A stretch of 22,500 bases of DNA from Symbiodinium natans (taxonomy: Eukaryota; Sar; Dinophyceae; Suessiales; Symbiodiniaceae), in assembly GCA_905221605.1 (NCBI GenBank), contig CAJNDS010002270.1:464935-487434 (forward strand), given 5' to 3'. The notes under the pieces are model-generated. The model did no database searches, was not told where the DNA came from, and saw only the letters and a program-made list of their open reading frames with translations. Below, one piece after another: positions 15,096 through 21,639 of the stretch; positions within the stretch are counted from its first letter, which is position 1, and every line of letters starts with the position of its first letter. Position numbers and translations under genes: made by a program.

Positions 15096-15239
15096 TGTGG
15101 GGAGTGGAGGTTTCGGTGTTCCCTGTCACAGCAAAAAGGTTGCCCTGACACCCTCATTCTAAGCCCGAGACTTCAAACCTTACTGGAGTTCTTGGATTTT
15201 TGAAATTAGGGTCCATACATACTCCGTTAGAGGCTTAAG

Positions 15240-15734
15240 ATGTTTGATGCCCTTCTAGCCCTCCTACGCTTGATGAACCGTCAGCCCGGAATCCCAAAAA
15301 CAACCCGAAATCGCACGTCTTCTGGGTGTCGTGGTTGGCGGTTTGGGGCCTTACTCACCCTTACATTGGAGCGGCCCGAACCACAAAGCCCAAACTCCAT
15401 AGCCTTGGGGTTTACACCTTCCCCCGCCCTCCAACATTCAGCCAAGTGTCATTCGAATCATTTTCCTCTTTGTTTTCTCAACATCCCCGGTAAATTAAGA
15501 CTGTCATTGCTTTTTTATGTTCAGGGGAGTGCAGTGATTTTTGGTGGCATAGGTTTTCCTAGGGTTCTGGGCAGGAAGGCCAGTTGCCAGGGCCCCAGCA
15601 ATGGCAGGTGCAAGAGCGAGTGGGAGATGGTCTATACCCTTCTGATGAGGGATGCCCCTTGCCAGGAACCCGAGAAAAGCATAATATCGCTCGGAGTAAT
15701 TACTAATCGTATTCCCGTGCCGTCCCTTTCATAA
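15240..15734 (+). CDS. Hypothetical 164-residue ORF
   Basis: The longest ORF not made of simple repeats. The sequence is Ser/Pro/Leu-rich with no domain, no clear amphipathic pattern and average codon use. Only the stretch CQGPSNGRCKSEWEMVYTLL then MRDAPCQEPEKS (about 15588-15684) looks protein-like; it might be an exon core, with tgccag|GGCCCC and atggcag|GTGCAAG as nearby splice-like sites. No homologue is recognised, and chance is a reasonable explanation. Confidence 0.2.
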   Translation: MFDALLALLRLMNRQPGIPKTTRNRTSSGCRGWRFGALLTLTLERPEPQSPNSIALGFTPSPALQHSAKCHSNHFPLCFLNIPGKLRLSLLFYVQGSAVIFGGIGFPRVLGRKASCQGPSNGRCKSEWEMVYTLLMRDAPCQEPEKSIISLGVITNRIPVPSLS

Positions 15735-16156
15735 CTATACGATCATAACCCCCAAGCCCTATCTGAACCTCTAAACCCATCATCCTCCAGCCTTGAGGTC
15801 AGGACCCTAAACTTCATAAGCCCGACCTTACGCACCCCACAGCTCACCTCCTCTGGCCTTGGGGGTGCAGGGCTCAGCGTCTTAGGGTCTCGGGCCGACT
15901 CGGGTTTAGGATGTCGGTAACTAAATGTATAAGGTCGTAGAACGACAGCCTATTCAAGAGGGCAGGGTTGGGCTATTATAGGGGCCTGAATAATTGGAAT
16001 AGGGTTTTGGGGGGGCTATTATAGTATAACTACAACGGGACCCTAAGAGAATACTATTAAAAATTATTCCGACCCCTACATTTCATCAGCATACCCCAAA
16101 CCTTCAACCCTAAACCCCAAAAATTCTACACCCCAAACCCCAAACCCTAAACCCCA

Positions 16157-16370
16157 ACACACACACACACAGAGACACAGAGACACAGAGACACAGAGAC
16201 ACACAGACACACAGACACACAGACACACAGACACACAGACACACAGACACACAGACACACAGACACACAGACACACAGACACACAGACACACAGACACAC
16301 AGACACAGACACACAGACACACAGACACACGGACACACGGACACACGGACACACGGACACACGGACACAC

Positions 16371-16461
<91 letters not shown>
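16157..16461. repeat. CA-type microsatellite with stepwise variant blocks
   Basis: About 305 bp: a (CACAGAGA)-type block, then (CACACAGA)n, then (CACACGGA)n, then about 80 bp of pure (CA)n. Three minus-strand ORFs of Cys-Val repeats are artefacts of it. The blocks suggest slippage outward from point-mutated units. CCCTAAA-type repeats flank both sides. Confidence 0.97.
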
Positions 16462-16463
<2 letters not shown>

Positions 16464-16474
16464 GCCCTGCGGAA

Positions 16475-16830
16475 CCCTAAACCCTAAACCCTAAACCCTC
16501 AACCCTAAACCCTAAACCCTAAACCTTAATGTAGGTGTGCAGCATCGTGAGGGCTCCAAGGCTACCTGCAGCTGTGGGTCTCGGAGCCGTAATGGCCCCC
16601 ACCCCATCAGGGTTTAGGGTAAAACCTAAACCCTAAAGCCTAAACCCTAAACCCTTCAGTGTTCACTGCGCTAAACCCTAAACCCTAAACCCACTGCATA
16701 GGAGTTCTAAACACCCTTTACGACTGTAATCCGACACCTAAGCGAAGTGCAACAGGTCGTAGGGTTTAGGGTGTAGGGTTTAGGGTTTTGTTAGGGGTTG
16801 GAGTTAAGGTTTTAGGGTTTAGGATTGCGG
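16475..16830. repeat. Alternating CCCTAAA and TTTAGGG short arrays
   Basis: CCCTAAA 16475-16527, an open unique island 16530-16608, TTTAGGG 16610-16620 abutting CCCTAAA 16624-16655, CCCTAAA 16673-16692, TTTAGGG 16763-16830. Confidence 0.88.
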
Positions 16831-16882
16831 GGTAGGCCCTTAAGGGCTTGAGGTTTTAGCATTGTAGGGCTGTTGGTTTGAG

Positions 16883-16917
16883 ACGTTCAAGTCTCCGGCA
16901 GCGACGATGCCCTGCGG
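16883..16917 (+). CDS. Possible exon with catalytic-Asp-like loop (VQVSGSDDALR)
   Basis: Between gtttgag and CTGCGG|GTTTAGGG; 35 nt, phase 1 in, phase 0 out, reading VQVSGSDDALR. In alpha/beta hydrolases the acid of the triad lies in a strand-loop of the form hydrophobic-x-G-x-x-D-x-[LIV], often G-S-D-D-A-L. Position, strand and motif would suit the gene beginning at 4487, but the stretch is short and other frames are open. TTTAGGG repeats lie on both sides; downstream they turn into TCTAGGG repeats. Confidence 0.28.
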
Positions 16918-16995
16918 GTTTAGGGTTTAGGGTTTAGGGTTTAGGGTTTAGGGTCTAGGGTCTAGGGTCTAGGGTCTAGGGTCTAGGGTCTAGGG
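16916..16995 (+). repeat. TTTAGGG then variant (TCTAGGG)n array
   Basis: Five TTTAGGG units followed by about six TCTAGGG units, then one TTTAAA. A clean switch of variant within one array. Confidence 0.95.
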
Positions 16996-17326
16996 TTTAA
17001 ATGAAGCCCCCAACAAGCCCCAAAGCCTGATGCCTATATATGAGGCAGGGTTTATATTTCTGCTATTGGTGAGTGTATATACGGTTCCCTTTTCATATTG
17101 ACGAATGATAGAATTGGTGTCCTATTGGGGACAAAAAGAATACAAACCCTACTTCATATGTCTTTGAAGGGAAGCACGCCCAAGACAACTGGGGCAACTG
17201 CCTCTCTTTCGTGTGTACGTACCTCAAACCCTTTGAAGAATCTAAACTCTACAACCCTTTGCATCAGGGCTTACCCAGACCCCTGGGAGGAGCCAAGAAG
17301 TAGAACCCCCAAGTAATACCCTATTC

Positions 17327-17565
17327 TACTATTGGGTCATTCTGAGGAAGAATTGAAGGGATCTACCTTTTTAGATCCTCCCATAGTTCTCTTCGTAGCT
17401 GAATGAGTACTTTTTTACGGTTTTTGGGGGTACTATTTTCCCCTTCAGAACTGAAGGTGTGCACTTTTTTTGGGGGGGGGGGGCTTATGAACTCAGCAAC
17501 TTAGCTACCATTGGGTCATTCTTAAGAACCCCCCCTTGAAGGGATTTAAGTGTTGGATCCTCCCA
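17327..17565 (+). repeat. Imperfect direct repeat flanking a family B element
   Basis: 17327-17383 and 17506-17565 share TACTATTGGGTCATTCT / TACCATTGGGTCATTCT, a TTGAAGGGAT core and GATCCTCCCA. The period of 179 bp equals the element plus one copy, so this is either a segmental duplication or an unusually long target duplication that has diverged. Confidence 0.6.
17395..17508 (+). mobile_element. Family B element, copy 3, inside a duplicated host segment
   Basis: Begins GTAGCTGAATGAGTAC and ends GGCTTATGAACTCAGCAACT then TAGCTAC. It carries a run of about 12 G. A 60-bp direct repeat flanks it (17327-17383 and 17506-17565). Confidence 0.7.
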
Positions 17566-17576
17566 GCATTATCAAG

Positions 17577-17640
17577 GGTTTCGGGTTTCGGGTTTAGGGT
17601 TTCGGGTTTAGGGTTTAGGGTTTAGGGTTTAGGGTTAAAG
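17577..17640 (+). repeat. TTTCGGG/TTTAGGG array
   Basis: About nine units, three TTTCGGG; CCCTAAA 17740-17783 lies on the far side of the next island. Confidence 0.93.
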
Positions 17641-17647
17641 GGTTTAA

Positions 17648-17737
17648 ACGGTGGCGTCCAAGGAGAAAGTTGGCCTGGAGGAGCCCCTGCGCATGCAGGG
17701 TGTCCAGCGGCAGCTGGAGGCCCCTGGATATTTTCAG
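17648..17737. CDS. Coding-like GC-rich island, strand uncertain
   Basis: Bracketed by TTTCGGG/TTTAGGG upstream and CCCTAAA downstream. The + strand reads ASKEKVGLEEPLRMQGVQRQ then LEAPGYFQRP. The - strand, from the acceptor gaaaatatccag|G, reads GLQLPLDTLHAQGLLQANFL then LGRH in phase 2. Both look protein-like, because purine first positions on one strand make GC third positions on the other. The + reading could be cap-domain helix of the hydrolase; the - reading has the better acceptor. Unresolved. Confidence 0.3.
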
Positions 17738-17793
17738 CGCCCTAAACCCTAAACCCTAAACCCTAAACCCTAAACCCTAAACTCTATTTGCAG

Positions 17794-17820
17794 GGCTGAA
17801 GGGCCCGCAGCTGCCTTAAG
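17794..17820 (+). CDS. Possible short exon (AEGPAAAL)
   Basis: Acceptor actctatttgcag|G after six CCCTAAA units; GC-type donor TTAAG|GCAGG gives 27 nt, phase 2 in and out. If the exon continues, the frame stays open as AEGPAAALRQEKHAHL up to CTTT|GTTCC. A TTTAGGG array follows at 17865. A-A-L-R-Q-E resembles cap helices of hydrolases, but this is too short to assign. Confidence 0.27.
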
Positions 17821-17864
17821 GCAGGAGAAGCACGCCCACCTTTGTTCCTTTAGGGCGGAGGATT

Positions 17865-17920
17865 GAGGGTTTAGGGTTTAGGGTTTAGGGCTTAGGGTTT
17901 AGGGTTTAGGGTTTAGGGTG
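17865..17920 (+). repeat. TTTAGGG array
   Basis: Eight units. 17921-18055 is GC-rich spacer without a supportable exon; 18180-19290 is mostly C-rich, repeat-poor spacer. In 18241-18486 the - strand has an 81-codon reading (MSACSGDDNSDSALTFL...) with no motif. Confidence 0.93.
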
Positions 17921-18141
17921 GAACCCGGAATTGGGCCCGCACTCCCTTGTCGACCGGGGTCGGTTCCCCGACAGACCCCACCAAGCAACAACGATGAGGC
18001 CCTGTGGATTGAACTCGATTTTTTGGGGATCCTGAAGCCGGCACCCTTTGACGCACTAAACCCTGAACCCTAAACCCTAAACTCGGCAACCGCGGGAAAG
18101 ACTGAACTCATGAGCTTTGAGGGCGCTTGAAGCCGCGCTAG

Positions 18142-18168
18142 GTTATCCAGAATCCGGTGCTTGCTCGG
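18142..18168 (+). CDS. Possible short exon (VIQNPVLAR)
   Basis: cgcgctag|GTTATCC to GCTCGG|GTTTAGGG, 27 nt, phase 0 in and out, VIQNPVLAR. Bracketed by CCCTAAA-type repeats (18056-18083) upstream and TTTAGGG downstream. Very short; included because it shares the G|GTTTAGGG donor. Confidence 0.17.
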
Positions 18169-18809
18169 GTTTAGGGCTTGGGGAGGGTAGGATTTGGAGA
18201 GTATAGGGCAAATATTCAGGGTTTTGGGGCTTCGGGGTAGCTACTGGTTATTCTTTTTCACATCATTACGTCTTGTTCTGATTGCCCTACAAGATCTCCC
18301 GATCTTACCCACCTCGAAGAGCATAGAATGCACGGCAACGGAGACCGGGCCATAAAGAAGGTTTATGATTGTTCCATCGAAAGCCGTCGTTCCAGAAGTC
18401 AAGAAAGTTAAAGCCGAGTCTGAGTTGTCGTCGCCGCTGCAAGCACTCATCCCAGAACCAAGAACCTCTTTCTCCCAAACCCACACGCCCAGAGTGCAGG
18501 AATTGCACTGAGCGCCTCGACCTCAAGACATAGAAACCTGAACCTTAAACTCCTGAAACAAGGACAGCCTACACCCAAGAAATCTTACGGCCCTAATCCC
18601 TGCAAACCCCACAACCCCAAAGCCCAAATCCCGAAGACCCGGAGCCCACCAGCCTAAATCATCCTTCCAGCCCTGATTCCCTCTAAACCTCTAAACCCCG
18701 AAGCCCTAAACCCTAGACTCTTGAGATTGAAAACCCTAAGACCTGAAACCTCACACCCCTAAGCCCCCCAACGCCCGAATTCGGGAATCCCCCGAAGGCC
18801 TAAACCCTT

Positions 18810-18840
18810 TCGTGCGCGCGCAGGCGCGGCGCGCGCACGA
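18810..18840. other. Perfect 12-bp GC hairpin
   Basis: TCGTGCGCGCGC, a 7-base loop AGGCGCG, then GCGCGCGCACGA, its exact reverse complement. It sits in a C-rich, repeat-poor spacer about 40 bp before a family C element. There is no T-run, and its function is unknown. Confidence 0.9.
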
Positions 18841-18878
18841 TACCTGGTCGAAGCCCAGCCCCCGGTTGAGGGTTTGCG

Positions 18879-18978
18879 CTGCTATTTGCCTAAGAACCGC
18901 TCCCGAAAAGTAGAAGACACTCTTCCTCGTAAGATTAGTCTAGGGATTATTTGTGTGGTGTTCTTAAGCAAATAGTAG
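18879..18978. mobile_element. Family C element, copy 2
   Basis: Left end CTGCTATTTGCCTAAGAAC and right end GTTCTTAAGCAAATAGTAG are complementary at 17 of 19 positions, giving a 100-bp unit. The interior differs from copy 1, as expected when only the termini are conserved. Confidence 0.7.
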
Positions 18979-19136
18979 TTTGGGGTTTGGGATTCTAGGG
19001 TTTAGGTTTAGGATCCAGATCTCCCAAACGGTCCTTAGTTCAGGGTTTAGGATTTAGGCGAGAGGGCTCGGTAAGGATACACCTACGTACTTCTGAAGTG
19101 GATCGCCACAAACTACTTGGGAGGTCCAGGGTGTTC

Positions 19137-19175
19137 ATAACCCACTTCTAGCTGTAGTTGTAACCCATGTATAAG
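19137..19175 (-). repeat. Dispersed repeat, copy 2
   Basis: ATAACCCACTTCTAGCTGTA then GTTGTAACCCATGTATAAG; inverted relative to 14468-14507. CCCTGAACCTCC follows both regions at some distance (14513 and 19239). Confidence 0.5.
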
Positions 19176-19298
19176 ACCCTAAAGTCGCCTAGTGTGGTTA
19201 TAGCTCGGCACGAAGTACAATTTAGAGTTGGGCTCCTGAGTCCCCTGAACCTCCACGCTACAGCTGCACTTACCTGCGTGTGACCCCCCCCCCATACC

Positions 19299-19337
19299 CT
19301 AAACCCTAAACCCTAAACCCTAAACCCTAAACCCTAA
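19299..19337 (-). repeat. CCCTAAA array
   Basis: Six units immediately before the island at 19344. Confidence 0.95.
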
Positions 19338-19343
19338 TGCAAG

Positions 19344-19431
19344 GCTGCCAGAGCTGCAGATGGACGTGCAGCTCGGCTCGGCAATGGGGGGTTGCCTGAG
19401 CATGATCGCGCTTTCACACCTCAAGCCCCCA
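19344..19431 (+). CDS. Exon candidate (LPELQMDVQLGSAMGGCLSM)
   Basis: The acceptor atgcaag|G follows a CCCTAAA array; CCCCCA|GTTTAGGG opens a pure TTTAGGG array. 88 nt, phase 2 in, phase 0 out. It reads LPELQMDVQLGSAMGGCLSM then IALSHLKPP. GSAMGG resembles a nucleophile elbow with Ala in place of Ser, or a glycine-rich turn; this could be a second hydrolase-like or unrelated gene. A second frame (ARAADGRAARLGNG...) is also open. Confidence 0.32.
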
Positions 19432-19515
19432 GTTTAGGGTTTAGGGTTTAGGGTTTAGGGTTTAGGGTTTAGGGTTTAGGGTTTAGGGTTTAGGGTTTAG
19501 GGTTTAGGGTTTAGG
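19432..19515 (+). repeat. TTTAGGG array, twelve pure units
   Basis: Begins at the predicted donor of the island ending 19431. 19516-20940 is spacer with family A (19741), short C-rich units (19646-19668, 20092-20114), the 129-bp element (20573) and otherwise nothing recognised. Confidence 0.96.
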
Positions 19516-19740
19516 AAGACCCCGAAGCAATTCAACCTGAATACCGGGGACTAAAGACTATAAACCCCCCAAACTCCTAAAGCCCCCCCCTTGGAACTCT
19601 ACAACTCTGCACACCCCAAGCACTAAACTCTCTGATCTCTGAGTGCACCCTAAACCCTAAACCCTACACCCCCCATGAATTGGCAGTCCATAGTTCAACT
19701 GGTGCAAGGAAAATGGGAACAACATAGAGAGATATGGGGG

Positions 19741-19837
19741 GGGGGGTTTTCGAAAATAGGGGACCCTTAATCTAGATCCCCAAATAGCCCTTATAACAAG
19801 TTCCCCAATAAGGTACCCCGAATTTGGGAAACCCCCC
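19741..19837 (+). mobile_element. Family A element, copy 4 (best preserved termini)
   Basis: Starts GGGGGGTTTTCGAAAATAGG and ends CGAATTTGGGAAACCCCCC. The ends are complementary over about 17-20 bases with few mismatches, so the 97-bp unit could fold into a hairpin. No coding capacity. Confidence 0.75.
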
Positions 19838-20572
19838 GATGACCCTTTACCCTAACCGTAACCGTCACACAACTTTCATGGGGTTAGGGGTGAGCGGCTA
19901 GGGCTTAGGTTTTTGGTTGAGGAGTTGGCGGGGATCAGGATTGAAGGGAGTGGTGTCGCAAATCTCTTGAAGGCTTTAGGGGTTGAGGGGATTTGTGGTT
20001 AGGGCTTTGGGGTTTGGAGTGTTCGGGTTTGCCCCCCACCTCCCCGGTACAGAGGCAGGTGAACCCCGCAACGCTGGACTACCCTTGGCCCCCCTAAACC
20101 CTAAACCCTAAACCAGCAAGTTGACCTCCCCAAGCCCTGAAGCCCCAACACCCTAATAGACAAACCTTAACGCCTGAAAGCCCCAGTGGAGACTCAGGGC
20201 TCTGTTAGAGGCTTGGGATTTAGGAGCGTTGACCATTTTCGTGCTAGTAGGGCTTGCAGGGTTTAGAGGTTTAGTTGTTATTGTTTTTTTCGCGAGGCTT
20301 TGAAAGCTAGGAAAGACTCTATTGCCGTCTTCGAGGCTTCGGCCCTGCTTGAAGGTGCGTGGGTCGATGTGAGTGGTGCTACAAGTACGATCAAGAAGGG
20401 TTAGCTGCAGCTAGAAGTTATTTCACACCAGTATGAGAGTCTGGATGAACATCTCTATCTTCAGGCTTCGTGTTTAGGATTGAGCCTTGGCCACTTGAGG
20501 CTGGTTTGCGGCAGTCCAGAAGATAACATCACCCCTGTCGCTTTGCTCGAGACGCTCGGCCTGGGCATTCAC

Positions 20573-20701
20573 TTGGAGGGTCGGACGTAGTAGGGTAGTT
20601 AGCTAATAGAGTTATAAGCAGGATAGATCCAAGTAGAGTCCCTTGTAGGGTACTTATTACGTCTACTTACTCTCTACTTACTAAGTCCCCCGACCCTTCA
20701 A
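20573..20701. mobile_element. Single 129-bp element with 12-bp terminal inverted repeats
   Basis: TTGGAGGGTCGG at the left and CCGACCCTTCAA at the right match as inverted repeats at 11 of 12 positions. The interior is AT-richer (TAGTAGGGTAGTTAGCTAAT, TACTTATTACGTCTACTTAC). No second copy in the window. Confidence 0.5.
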
Positions 20702-20959
20702 GCTCTGGACTCCCCTGGTCTCACTCGACTCCCTCAATTCTCAGTTGAAGCCTCTACCCTGCACACCCTGAAGACCCATAAGCCCTCAACCCTCACCAAC
20801 TAGAATCGTTATATCATGATGCTATCGACTTCCCAAAATACCCTAGATGATGGGCACGAGGCTGGCACTCGTCAGATGCCGTGGTGCCCCTCCAACCTTT
20901 TAACGTCCTCAAGCCTCGCCCCGTAAGCCCTCAAGCTCACGCCCCCAAAAAATCAGACG

Positions 20960-21131
20960 TCCCGGAAATTCGGGTCCCCTTGTGCTTCCTCAAAATACAG
21001 TCGAATCCCCCTTAGGATTCCCAGAAGTTCGGGTCCCCCTGCTTTTACCTCCAAATACAGTCCAATCCCCCTCTGAGTTCCCGGAAGTTTGGGTCCCCTT
21101 GCTTTTTCCTAAAGATACAGTCGGCTCCCCC
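20960..21131 (+). repeat. Tandem triplet, about 60-bp unit
   Basis: Three units begin at 20960, 21019 and 21079 (TCCCGGAAATTCGGGTCCCC, TCCCAGAAGTTCGGGTCCCC, TCCCGGAAGTTTGGGTCCCC). Each continues with a pyrimidine stretch, then AAATACAGTC-AATCCCCC or its variant. CCGGAAATTCGGG can form a short hairpin. Confidence 0.85.
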
Positions 21132-21295
21132 CTAAACCCTAAACCCTAAGCCCTAAAATTAAACCCGAAACCCGAAACCCCAAACCCCAAACCCCAAACC
21201 CCAATCCCTAAACCCTAAACCCTAAACCCTAAACCCTAAACCCTAAACCCTAAACCCTAAACCCTAAACCCTAAACCCTAAACCCTAAACCCTAC
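21132..21295 (-). repeat. Long CCCTAAA array
   Basis: Degenerate CCCGAAA/CCCCAAA units, then about 13 perfect CCCTAAA units (21206-21294). Confidence 0.97.
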
Positions 21296-21304
21296 CGAAG
21301 CAAG

Positions 21305-21350
21305 GAAGCTCGCAGCGCGGATCGGCTGCGAGTCGAAGCTGGACTTCGAG
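21305..21350 (+). CDS. Exon candidate (KLAARIGCESKLDFE)
   Basis: Acceptor gaagcaag|G directly after the longest pure CCCTAAA array; donor TCGAG|GCCTGC (GC type). 46 nt, phase 2 in, phase 0 out; reads KLAARIGCESKLDFE, with the frame open beyond it (ACAWGGW) into a poly-G tract and then TTTAGGG repeats. GC-rich with strong third-position GC. No family recognised. Confidence 0.3.
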
Positions 21351-21386
21351 GCCTGCGCTTGGGGGGGCTGGGGGGGGGGGGGGGGT

Positions 21387-21528
21387 TTAGGTTTAGGGGC
21401 TTAGGCTTTAGGGGTTTAGGGTTTAGGGTTTAGGGTTTAGGGTTTAAGGTTTAAGGTTTAGGGTTTAGGGTTTAGGGTTTAGGGTTTAGGGTTTAGGGTT
21501 TAGGGTTTAGGGTTTAGGGTTTAGGGCG
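21387..21528 (+). repeat. Long TTTAGGG array
   Basis: About 18 units, with a few TTTAAGG. Together with the array at 21132 it brackets the exon candidate at 21305. It is followed by a GC-rich hairpin-like sequence (GCGCGC...GCGCGC, 21541-21559) and then the satellite. Confidence 0.97.
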
Positions 21529-21639
21529 TGCCAAACGGGAGCGCGCTTTGGGAGCGCGCGGTAGTCTGCAGACCTACCCACCCCAAGACCGCCCACTTAC
21601 AACTCTCAAGAAGTTAAGACCTTTTATTTTTTTACAAGC

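Noticed and set aside
16076-16462. Minus-strand ORFs of 103-128 codons consisting of Cys-Val repeats
   Set aside because: They are three frames of the CA microsatellite; no unique sequence beyond it.
18241-18526. Two overlapping minus-strand ORFs of 73 and 81 codons
   Set aside because: No motif, overlapping frames, no splice or promoter evidence.
20960-21131. CRISPR array
   Set aside because: Whole 60-bp units repeat without unique spacers; eukaryotic context.
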